From positions 1 to 11,020 of the forward strand of contig JAMYWO010000130.1 of NCBI GenBank assembly GCA_024220525.1: 11,020 nt of DNA, read 5' to 3'. The notes under the pieces were generated by a model. That model had not been told where the DNA came from. It saw nothing but the letters and a program-made list of their open reading frames with translations, and did no database searches. A program made the position numbers and the translations under genes. Source of the stretch: Cochliopodium minus (lineage: Eukaryota; Discosea; Himatismenida; Cochliopodiidae). Positions 1 through 8,127 of the stretch are shown here, one piece after another. The number at the start of each line of letters is the position of its first letter. Position 1 is the stretch's first letter.

Positions 1-1628
1 ATACATTGACAGGTTATCATTTCATTTTGTATTTAATTTCATTTGCTAAAATTTTTTATTTTTTATTTTTTATTTTTATTATTTATTTTTTATTTTTTAT
101 TTTTTATTTTTTATTTTTTATTTTTTATTTTTTATTTCTAATTTTTTAATTAAATTATTTATTTTGATATTTTATTTTTATTTTTTGTTTTATTTTATTT
201 TATTTTTATTCTTTGTTGAGAACCCAGCACTTTTTTTTTTTTTTATTTATTGCCAGCATTTTTTTTTCTATTTTTTTTTATTTTTAATATTTTTTTTAAG
301 CTCTCTGAGTAGCAGCCCTCCACCATCTCGTGACTCTCATTCTGTAGTCACCACAGGCTTGCCAACAAATAACAAGAGAGCCAACAGTAGATTAGAATTC
401 GACAGACAACTCAAAAAGGTGTGCGATTACATCCCTACCCGTTTTAGCCCTCTCGATTATGACATAGGTTAAAGAATATTTTTAATCATATATATATTAT
501 TTTTTTCATATTTTTTAAAATTTAATTTTTTTTTTATTTACTTTAATCTTTAAATTTATTTAAAATTAAATTTTTATATTTATTTTTTTTTTTATTTTTT
601 TCATTTGTTAGATCTTCTTGGGTTGGGAAATTTGGCATGCTTCCAACTCAAATTGGGACCTCAAGACAACATCTACAGATCCATTTCCGTCCAAAGAGGT
701 AATGAGCCATCCTCCCCTGCCACCGTCCGTGTCGAGAAAATCGATAAACTTCCTTCCGTTAAAGAAAGCAACGTTCTCTTCATTGTCACCATCAATATTG
801 AAGATTTTGTGATGATGGTCAAAGGTGTTTAAAAAATATTTTTTATATTAATTTTTTTTTAAAAAAAATTTTTTTGATCTTGTAAATTATTTATTTTTCT
901 CAAATTATTTTTTTTCATTGTTTGACATTTGATGTTTAAAAAATTTTTACTTTTATTTTTATTTTATTTTTTTTATTTTTTTTTATTTTTTTATTATTTT
1001 TATTTTATTTTATTTTTTTATTATTTTTATTTTATTTTAATCTAGGGTCCATCTCACCCATCAAAACACCTTTGCAGTGGGAAGATTCTGTGAAGTTCGA
1101 AGGGGACCACGAGAAGCTGATCTCCTTCTTCTCCTCTTTCATGTTCGACCCCCAGTCCTTCGAAGTTTTCAGCAAAAAGAACCAGTTCAGTCTCAAAGTT
1201 TTGATGCAGAAACTCGCTGAAATGTTGGATACCATTCTCAATCGTTTTGAAAAGTTGTTTGGAGGTTTTAAAATTTACATTTTTTTTTTAACTTTCAACA
1301 AATTTTTTATTTTTGAGTTTATTATTTTTAATTAATTTCTTTTTGACTTTAATTTTAATTAAATTCATTTTTTATTTAATTTTTTATTTTTATTTTGTTA
1401 AAAGGAGGAAAAAAGAAAACCAACAGCCCGCCCATTTTCAAAAATCCCTTCTCTTCTTCCCCAAATACCACCAAACCCTCCGCTCCCACCAAAAACACCA
1501 CCAACCCCAACAAAAAAACCCCCGCCAAGTCTTCCAACCTCACCCAGATTAAAGGTAAAGCTAACAGCGAGAATTTGACCCTTTTTCAGAAGAATGTCAA
1601 CGATTTCGACTACTTTTTTGACAACTGA
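1..1628 (+). CDS. Unrecognised protein, 3' part of a multi-exon gene (possible adaptor-like protein)
   Basis: I do not recognise this protein. Exons inferred from phase and splice sites are 301-467, 612-824, 1046-1264 and 1405-1628 (TGA stop 1626-1628). An earlier exon may end at base 12, reading Tyr-Ile-Asp and then a split Ser codon, which fits the phase-2 entry of the 301 exon. About 273 residues are visible and the start lies outside the window. The first exon is Ser/Pro-rich with a Lys-Arg-Ala-Asn motif. The middle two encode a mixed hydrophobic/charged segment that looks globular. The last is Pro/Thr/Asn/Lys-rich with FKNPFSSS, an Asn-Pro-Phe motif of the kind EH domains bind, and ends NDFDYFFDN. 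All three introns between these four exons are phase 1, so the two inner exons are symmetric. Third positions favour C, unlike the ribosomal genes. A link to endocytic adaptors is inference from short motifs only. Confidence is good that it is coding and low for function. Confidence 0.75.
85..137. repeat. Heptamer microsatellite (ATTTTTT)n in an intron
   Basis: The A residues at 85, 92, 99, 106, 113, 120, 127 and 134 are spaced exactly seven bases apart, giving seven perfect A+T6 units within a longer degenerate T-rich tract (about 50-300). The tract lies in the intron just upstream of the exon starting at 301. The same unit recurs at 10856-10902 in the last intron of the window. Confidence 0.9.
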
Positions 1629-1865
1629 TAAAAAAAATATTTTTTTTTTTCTTTTTTTTACTTTGCAAAAATCTGGATGATTTGTTTCCCCCTTTTTAAT
1701 TAAACTCTCAAAAATAAAAATTTCATTTTAAGAAATCTTTCTTGAAAAACTTTTTAAATTTTAGAAATAAGACCAAAAAAAATACTCATAGACCAACCAA
1801 AGAGATATTTTCAACAATGTTTGATACAATTAAAAAAATAAAAAAAAATTTGAAAAGAAACAAAC
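1629..1865. other. Intergenic spacer between gene 1 and gene 2
   Basis: This spacer is AT-rich and holds the 3' end of gene 1 and the 5' region of gene 2. An AATAAA at 1713-1718 is a possible poly(A) signal for gene 1. The TTTTAG ending at 1764 resembles an acceptor and could mark a 5' UTR intron of gene 2, though I see no convincing donor. An out-of-frame ATG at 1817 opens a 44-codon frame that overlaps the proposed start at 1866, so it would be an upstream ORF if transcribed. Confidence 0.45.
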
Positions 1866-4008
1866 ATGCTGGACATTCAAAAAAAATTCCCAGATCCAAG
1901 GAAGGAGTTGATTTATGGTTTTATTCGTCGAAGCATAGAATTATTATTTGAAGAGGAAGAGAAGAATGTGAAGAATAAATTTAGGATTCTCTCTGATCAT
2001 ATATACCATCATTTCGAGCATGATTTTAGGATGATGGAGCTTGATGAAAAGAGTTTTTTCGAATCTTTTGGTAATTATCTCAGTCTTATTGTGGGAAATA
2101 AAATATATAGGGTAACACATTTAAATATAGTTATTATTCTTCAATCATCATACAATAACAATCCTAAAAAAATTTTATGAAAGCTCATTATGCCTATATC
2201 AAAATATTTTTATTTTTATTTTGAACTTATTCACTTTAAACTTAATTTGTTAGAAAAAAAAAGTGGAAACAAAATATAAGTTGGTGATCAAGTTAGGCGA
2301 GAATGAACCAGACATGGACTTTTGCCAAGATTTTTCGTTCGGAAAAGGAACCAAAAGAGAACGTGAACAAGACACTCACTCTTATATTAAAGTAGGACAA
2401 AAAGATTTAAGTTTTGGTATTTTTTATTTTATTTATTATTTATTATTTTTTTGGATTTTTTTTAAATTTTTTTTTTTAATTAAAATTTCATTTTAATCAT
2501 TTTTTTTTTTTTAAAAAAGGAAAAAAAATTAATTATAGCAGCATCACTATCAGCAACTATGAAAATGAATTAAAAATCAACAATTTTATAAATGATCTCA
2601 GCAATATTTGTTATGTTGATAAAAGCAGTGCTAAAAAAATAAGAAATGAAAAAAACAAAAATGAAAATATGATTGACAAAGCTAATGAAAATGGAAATGA
2701 AAATAAAAATATCAAAAAATGTGAAATTAATGAAAATGATAAAAATAACGTTGAAAATAAATATTTTGAAAATATTACCACCTCTATAGGCAATAATAAC
2801 ACAAATCAAGTTGGTGAGAAAACGATTGAAAACAACAAAGTAGGCGAAACCCAACCCAGTTATCTCACTCTTTTTTGGAACCAGCTCTTCTCCGCCCTCC
2901 TCCGTGCCAAATTCTCCGAAACTCCTCAACCCTCCCTCTCCCTCAAGAAAATCTCCGACATCCTCTTCCTCAACTTCTCTTCTCTCTTCCAGGAGATCCA
3001 CTACTCTCAGAACCGCGACAACTTTTTCACCCGCTTTTCCACTTTCCTCTTGTATTCCACCAGAAATTTTTCTGATGGAAAACTTTATTTTTTACAAGTA
3101 TTATTCAATTTTATTTAAAAATTGTTTAAATATTTTTTCTTTTTTTCAAATTTTATTTTTTTTTCAAATTTTATTACATTTTATTTTTAAAATTTAGGAA
3201 AAAGATAACAAAATTTATGATTTGAAGCTTTTGATTGTTGAAGTGAAACCATCTCCCGTGAAAAAACCTCGTTTGGAAGAAATTGTCAAACATTTTTTTA
3301 TTTTTTTATTTTTTTTTTAATTTTATTAATTAAAAAGCCAGATTATAATGTCCCACCCTCATTATTCAACGAGCTTTCTCTCAAGAGAGAAAAGGAAGAT
3401 GAACTCAGCCTTCTGAGAAGCGAGATGAATATGATGAAAGAAGAGTTATTTAAATTGAAAGAAAAGTCTGAAAACAATCAAATGTGAGTTTAAATTAAAA
3501 TCATTTAAATTTTATTTTATTTATTTATTATTTATTATTTATTATTTATTATTTATTATTTATTATTTATTATTTATTATTTATTTTTATTTTTCACAGA
3601 GAAAAAAATATAATTTCAGAGGATTATTTCTTCCCATACAAGTACTTGGGACTGTTTGGAGACAACGTCTTCGATTCCATTGAGGATGAAAGATACGCAT
3701 ATTTCTTCCATTTGTTCGACAACTCCAAGTTTTTCCCTCTCAAAATCGACGTTTTGAACGGCTTCATCACACATCCTTTCGACTCTGAACTTGTAACCAA
3801 ATTATCAGAGTTTTTAGAAGAGAAATTCAAAAAGAAATTTATGTATTCAAAAAATTGATTTCTTATTATATTTTTTATTTCTTTTTAATTACATTTATTT
3901 AGATTCAAGAAAGATCTTCACCAAAATGAGACCAGTTTTATGTATTCCCTGCAATACCTTCTTGAACAAAACAACGAATTACAGTCTCAACTTTTGAATA
4001 AAAAATAA
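1866..4008 (+). CDS. Unrecognised 522-residue protein with Asn-rich linker and coiled coils, seven exons
   Basis: I do not recognise this protein. Inferred exons are 1866-2111, 2254-2416, 2520-3097, 3198-3284, 3338-3483, 3600-3842 and 3903-4008. They sum to 1569 bases, exactly 523 codons with TAA at 4006-4008, and phases match at every junction. The ATG at 1866 is chosen because an in-frame TGA lies at 1851-1853. Residues 1-82 look alpha-helical and charged. About 175-230 is a low-complexity Asn/Glu/Lys linker. About 245-325 is a hydrophobic Leu/Phe-rich segment with C-ending codons. About 370-410 is a coiled coil (LSLKREKEDELSLLRSEMNM) and a short one ends the protein. There is no signal peptide or clear membrane span. 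The donor at 3285 (GTCAAA) is unusual and the least certain; the donor at 3484 (GTGAGT) is strong. It converges with the F-box gene. It may be a structural or scaffolding protein, but that is only a guess from composition. Confidence 0.78.
3522..3588. repeat. Period-7 (ATTATTT)n repeat in intron 5 of gene 2
   Basis: Most of the 116-base intron 3484-3599 is a tandem ATTATTT repeat of about nine units, running close to the CACAG acceptor. It has the same 7-base period as the A+T6 repeats near both window edges but a different unit. The repeat may serve as the polypyrimidine-like, T-rich tract upstream of the acceptor. Confidence 0.85.
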
Positions 4009-4318
4009 AAAAATAAATCTAAAAAAATTGTTCAATAAAATTTCTTATTTTTTTAATAATTTGAACTGATAAGAGAAGATATAAATTCGCATGTAGTGTG
4101 TTGACTAGTTTTCTTTTGTTTTAAGTAATTTTTGATGTTTGTCTCTCCAACAATATATCTAAAGTTGAAAGAAAAATTTATAAAAAATAAAAAATAACAT
4201 AAAAATAAAAAAATTTAACTGTTTTTTTAATAATTAATTTTAATTTTAATTTTATTTTGTTATTTTATTTATTTTATTTTGTTATTATTTTTATTATTTT
4301 TTTGTTTTAGAACAAAAT
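4009..4318. other. Intergenic spacer between convergent genes, with poly(A) signals
   Basis: This 310-base AT-rich region lies between the stop of gene 2 (plus) and the stop of the F-box gene (minus). AATAAA at 4012-4017 and 4034-4039 are candidate poly(A) signals for gene 2. TTTATT motifs around 4259-4280 are the minus-strand equivalent for the F-box gene. I see no open frame or RNA gene in it. The middle (about 4060-4170) is less T/A-homopolymeric but has no recognisable feature. Confidence 0.5.
4012..4039 (+). terminator. Candidate poly(A) signals of gene 2
   Basis: Two AATAAA hexamers (4012-4017 and 4034-4039) begin 4 and 26 bases after the TAA of gene 2. In such AT-rich DNA the hexamer is common by chance, so position is the only support. 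Confidence 0.35.
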
Positions 4319-5850
4319 TTACTTGACAAAAGACAAAGAAGTTCCAATGGCGAAACAACACACGAAACAAACTTTGTTCACATGAATGGAATAAGCTTCT
4401 ATTATCTCGTTACTTTTTTCAATGATGTAAAATTTTTTTTCGTTCATGTCGATAATGCACTTGATAAACGCTCCCTTGACAAACAACTCTTTATGACTGT
4501 GAGTGAGCTAATTTTTTGGAAAATAAAAATAAAAATATGATCATATTTAAATTTTAAGAATAAATAAAGAATTATTCTTAAAAAATTTAAATTAAAATAA
4601 TTAATTAAAAATTAATTAAAAAATGATTAAGTAAAATAAATTTCATTATTTATCAAATAAAAATAAAAAATTAACATAATTAATCTCAATAAAAAAAAGA
4701 GAAATTGAATGATAAATGGGAACCTTGGGTGAGGATTTGAAAGTCTGGTCATCACATTTTATATTATAACACAATGTACCTAAGGGATGAATCATACTAA
4801 CACATTCGTTCCAAGGGTATTTCCAATCTGGATTTAAAAAAAAAATAGTAATTTAAATTTAAATTTAAAATAAATAAACAAAAAAATTAAAAATTAAGGT
4901 TAAAAAATGATGAAATATAGGGTTAGTTTACTAGGAACCCCAAGGCCAAAAAAGAGGAATCCAGACTGAAATTTTTTTTAAAAAAATTGAAAAAATATCA
5001 AATAAAATTAATTTAAATATAAAATAATAAAAAATAAAAAGTAAAAATGATAAAATATGAAATAAATTTGGATTTAAATTGAAATAAAATAAAAAATAAA
5101 AAATAAAATATAAAAAAAAAATTAAAATTAAAAAGAGAAAAAGTTTAAAAATTAAAATTAAAATAAAAATATTAAAAGAAAAGCCTTTTACACATCTTTC
5201 AACATAAACTTCGACATAGTGAACTCCTTTCTCAAATGTATTTTCAGAGATAAGAGTATTCCAAGATGTGCATCCACTTTCTAAAATAAATTCAAAAAGA
5301 GTTGTTTAAAAATTTATAAAGAATATTATGAAGTAATTGTTTGATAAAAATGATTTTTTTTTTTTTTTTTTTTTTTGATATTTTCATATTTATTTAAATA
5401 TATTTTCGCTGATAAAATAATTTTGAAGTTAAAAAATTCTCAAATTTTGATTTTTTTTTTTACTGTTGATGAAGGATTTTCTATCAGGACTCAATTTTGT
5501 TTGATTTCCAACATTTTTATCATCCCATTTCATAACCAGCCCATATTTGAAGTAGAGACAATAATCACACTGATATGTTTCCATCCCTGATTTCTCTATG
5601 CCCTTCACAAATTCCTCCATTTGAATCTCATCCATTATCGAATCATTATCGAGATATAATTGACATAGATTCTTCCATACAAAGGTGGCACAAGTAGAAT
5701 TGCATATTAATCGACAAAAAAATTTATTGAGCCTGAATAAGACTGCAAGTTCACGAGGGATGAGATATGAAAAAATTTGAGCGAGGATATTCTTTGGAAA
5801 TTTTTCAAAAGCGCTCAATTCTTCTTTATTTTCCTCATTTTCAAAAATAC
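4319..5850 (-). CDS. F-box/SPRY (B30.2) domain protein, 5' end missing at an N
   Basis: Probable substrate adaptor of an SCF ubiquitin ligase. F-box proteins bind SKP1, and the SPRY domain would bind the target. Exons on the minus strand are about 5848-5464, 5280-5192, 4965-4932, 4827-4724 and 4507-4319 (TAA 4321-4319), with phases matching throughout. The first exon has a clear F-box (FPKNILAQIFSYLIPRELAV, then a WKNLC end). The later exons spell a SPRY domain: KLSPDRKSFIN, GVHYVEVYVE, FLFFGLGVPNW, then IKCIIDMNEKKFYII and a final FAIGTSLSF strand. The domain order is that of FBXO45-type proteins. About 266 residues are visible. The frame stays open from 5848 up to the N at 5851 without an ATG (position 5818 is TTG, not a likely start), so the true N-terminus is lost. 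Introns are 104-226 bases. Confidence is high for the domains and moderate for exact ends. Confidence 0.88.
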
Positions 5851-5851
5851 N
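5851..5851. other. Single ambiguous base (N) at the HSP70/F-box junction
   Basis: This is the only N in the window and it sits exactly where HSP70 coding sequence ends and F-box coding sequence begins, on the same strand but in different frames. It fits a placeholder for a scaffold gap of unknown length. Confidence 0.8.
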
Positions 5852-5994
5852 TCAGTGAATGCAACATAAGATGGTGTTGTTCTGTTTCCTTGATCATTTG
5901 CAATGATTTCAATTCTATCATTTTGCCAAACTCCAACACAAGAGTAAGTAGTTCCAAGATCAATCCCAATTGCAATTGGTTTTTCTTTAGACAT
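5852..5994 (-). CDS. HSP70: Cytosolic HSP70 chaperone, N-terminal fragment only
   Basis: The ATG at 5994-5992 opens 47 codons plus two bases of a textbook cytosolic HSP70. [15 protein letters not shown] is the phosphate-1 ATP-binding loop of the actin-like ATPase fold, and [16 protein letters not shown] follows at the expected distance. A full HSP70 has about 640 residues, but here the frame reaches the N at 5851 and meets a stop soon after, where F-box sequence begins. The remaining 590 or so residues are nowhere in the window. The most likely cause is an assembly gap or misjoin marked by the N. A real truncated copy is less likely because the visible part is intact and well conserved. The GTATTT after the N could act as a donor, but no HSP70 exon follows. 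There is no signal or transit peptide, so this is the cytosolic/nuclear type. Confidence 0.9.
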
Positions 5995-6442
5995 TTTATG
6001 AATTAATTAAGTTTTTAATTTTAAAGGTTTTTTAAGTTTTAGTTTTTTTATTTTTCTTTTTCTTTTTAGTTGTGTTTTTTCCTTTTAAAAAGCTTTAAAC
6101 TGATAAAAATAAAGAAATTTTATTATTTTATTTCACTTAAAAAATATTTAAAAAAAAAATCAAATTTCAATAAAATTTCAATATTTTATTTCAACAAATT
6201 TTGATAAATGTATTTTTGTTTTTTTTTTATTTTGATCAAAATAAAGCATTTATCTTCATTATTCGATGTAATCAGGATAGGATGATATCAAAGTATAGAT
6301 GATCAAAGAAAATTGAATCTTTTTGTTCGATAAAAAATGGAATATTTTTAAATATTTAACGATTTATTTATTATTCAAACGAAAAGAGATCCAAGTAATA
6401 AAATAAAGAATTGAAGTCCCTTTTCTATTTTTAAACCATATC
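5995..6442. other. Spacer holding the HSP70 upstream region and RPS16 3' region
   Basis: These 448 bases hold no supported gene. The part next to 5995 should be the HSP70 promoter and leader (minus strand). I looked for inverted GAA/TTC heat-shock elements and found no clear array, only scattered TTTCA motifs around 6131-6205. A long plus-strand pyrimidine run (about 6040-6085) reads as a purine-rich tract on the HSP70 sense strand. The part near 6361-6442 is the RPS16 3' UTR. Confidence 0.45.
6363..6368 (-). terminator. Candidate poly(A) signal of RPS16
   Basis: TTTATT on the plus strand is AATAAA on the RPS16 sense strand, about 75 bases past the stop codon. The spacing is reasonable for a short 3' UTR. 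Chance occurrence in AT-rich DNA cannot be excluded. Confidence 0.4.
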
Positions 6443-7010
6443 TTAACGATAAGATTTTTGGTATCTAGCACGAGCACCTGGACCTCCGAATTTTTTAGGT
6501 TCCATTCTACGTGGATCAGTAACGAGAAGAGAACGATCATATTCAATCAATGTTTGTTTAATTTCATTTTTGGATGATTCATCAACATATTTTTGATAGT
6601 ATGCAACGACTGCCTTTGCGATAGCTTGTCTAACTGCATAAATTCTTGAAACAGGTCCTCCACCTCTTACTCTAACACGAATATCAATTTTTGAAAATTT
6701 ATCCTTGCCAAGAATGAGAACAGGTTCATATACTTTATATCTGAGAATTTGTGGTTCGACGGTTTCCAATGGAGAGCTATTTACTTTAATTAATCCTCTT
6801 CCTTCTTTGCAAAATGCGACAGCAATAGCTTTTTTCTGATATTATTATAAAAAATTTATAATAATTGGATATAATTATTGATAGTATTGAATGTAATTTG
6901 AATAATTGTGATTTATTTTATTGAAGAAATTATTTTAGAATTCAAAATATTTGTTTTAGTTAATTATTATAAACCTTCTTTCCAAATACTTGAACTGACT
7001 TTTTTGGCAT
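6443..7010 (-). CDS. RPS16: 40S ribosomal protein S16 (uS9)
   Basis: Small-subunit ribosomal protein uS9, whose C-terminal tail reaches the decoding centre and contacts P-site tRNA. There are two exons on the minus strand: 7010-6975 ([12 protein letters not shown], 12 codons) and 6835-6443 (130 codons plus TAA). The 139-base intron starts GTTTAT and ends TCAG. Joining gives [16 protein letters not shown], aligned without gaps to the FGRKKTATAVA region of animal RPS16. Total length is 142 residues, close to the usual 146 or so. Family hallmarks are present: [24 protein letters not shown], a DPRR motif and the invariant [14 protein letters not shown] terminus. It is transcribed divergently from RPL13 across a 208-base spacer. 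The intron near the start codon is typical of ribosomal protein genes. Codons favour A/T at third positions (AGA, GGA, CCA). Confidence 0.97.
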
Positions 7011-7218
7011 ACTGGATAAATTTTATCACACGATTTTTTTTATATTTTAATAAAGAATTAAATTTTAAATAAAAAATAAAATCTATAAAATAGTAAGATC
7101 GAATTAAAATTTAAATTTATTTTGCGTTCTTAATATAAAGTATAAAGAAAAGATTTTATATTTTAAAAATATATAATCTACAATTTTATTTAAAATAAAA
7201 TAAAAGTCTGCAAGATAA
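7011..7218. promoter_or_regulatory. Bidirectional promoter region between RPS16 and RPL13
   Basis: The two ribosomal protein genes start 208 bases apart on opposite strands, so both promoters and both 5' leaders must lie here unless leaders are very short. Several TATA-like strings occur (TATAAAATAG near 7085, TATAAAG near 7135-7148, TATATAATC near 7170), but AT content is too high to choose one. No known ribosomal-protein box (for example a GC-rich motif) stands out. Confidence 0.55.
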
Positions 7219-8127
7219 ATGTAAGAACACCTTAATTTACATTGATATTTTTAAATATATACAAATTTTAAAATCATTATTTGAAAAAATTACTTAATTA
7301 ATTCCAAATATTCAAAAATCTCTATCCAATTATATAAATAAACATATAATAGGGTACGTCACAACAATCAGGTCCCAAATGGTCACTTTAAAAAGCATTG
7401 GCAAAGAAGAATCAGAACATGGTTCGATCAACCAAAGAAAAAAGAAAGAAGACGTAGACTCCGTCACATTAATGCTTTGAATAATGCTCCAAGACCAACC
7501 GCAGGATTATTGAGACCAATTGTTCAGTGTCCAACAATTAGATATAATATGAAACAAAGAGCAGGAAGAGGATTTACATTTGATGAGCTTAAAAAAGCTG
7601 GTATTGATAAAAATTTTGCAAGAAATATCGGTATTTCTGTTGATCATAGACGTAGAAATAAAAATGAAGAACATTTGAGAAGAAATGTTGATAGACTTAA
7701 AGAATATAAATCTAAACTTATTCTTTTCCCATCTAATTCCAAAAAACCAAGAAAACAAGATGCAAAACCAGAAGAACTCAAAAATGCAACTCAAAACACT
7801 TCATTATTTTTATTCCCTTTCCCTCGTGTACCTGACACTGAAGTTCTTAGAGAAAGTGAAACTCGTGCAATCACCACTGATGAAAAAGATCCTAAAAAAT
7901 CTGTTGTTGCAAAACTTAAAAGAGCACGTATTGCTTTACGTTTGGAATCTAGAAGAAGAATTAGAAGAGCAAGAAAACAAAATCGTCTCGAAATGGAAAA
8001 GAAAATGGAAACTGCTGGTAAAAAAGAAGGAGGAGATAAGAAAACTCCAGTAAAGACCCCAGCTAAGGGACCAACCAAGGGAGGAGCAACTAAAAAAGAA
8101 GCACCTAAAAAAGAAACAAATAAATAA
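7219..8127 (+). CDS. RPL13: 60S ribosomal protein L13 (eL13) with split start codon and Lys-rich tail
   Basis: Large-subunit ribosomal protein eL13. The main exon is 7353-8127. Its first codons read VRHNNQVPNGHFKKHWQRR, matching family members that start Met-Val-Lys-His-Asn-Asn, but no ATG precedes them and an in-frame TAA lies at 7339-7341. The ATG is restored if AT at 7219-7220 is spliced to G at 7353: the donor is GTAAGA at 7221 and the acceptor AATAG ends at 7352, a 132-base intron inside the start codon. The product is 258 residues, versus about 211 in human. Core motifs are APRPTAGLLRPIVQCPTIRY, RAGRGFTFDELK, ISVDHRRRNK and LKEYKSKLILFP. The extra length is mostly a Lys/Pro/Thr-rich tail after about residue 225 with repeated K-T-P and P-A-K-like units, resembling a histone H1 tail. 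It is divergent from RPS16. Identity is very secure; the tiny first coding exon is inferred. Confidence 0.95.
7221..7352 (+). other. Intron interrupting the RPL13 start codon
   Basis: The donor GTAAGA directly follows AT (7219-7220), and the acceptor AG at 7351-7352 directly precedes G (7353). Splicing creates ATG followed by GTA CGT CAC (Val-Arg-His). The 132-base, AT-rich intron matches the size of other introns here. Confidence 0.8.

Noticed and set aside
164-300. Phe/Tyr-rich open frame before the first full exon, as a membrane protein start
   Set aside because: The hydrophobic run is translated T-rich intron, and coding-like sequence begins only after the AAG acceptor at 300.
5852-5994. 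HSP70 as an F-box fusion protein
   Set aside because: The two frames differ. The F-box frame has a TGA just before the N and the HSP70 frame hits TGA after it, so no single protein spans the junction as written.
5767-6006. Plus-strand open frame across the N
   Set aside because: It is antisense to HSP70 and F-box coding sequence, both clearly recognisable on the minus strand.
5995-6442. Heat-shock element array upstream of HSP70
   Set aside because: TTTCA motifs recur around 6131-6205, but all in one orientation and irregularly spaced, not the alternating GAA/TTC units at 5-base steps that HSF needs.
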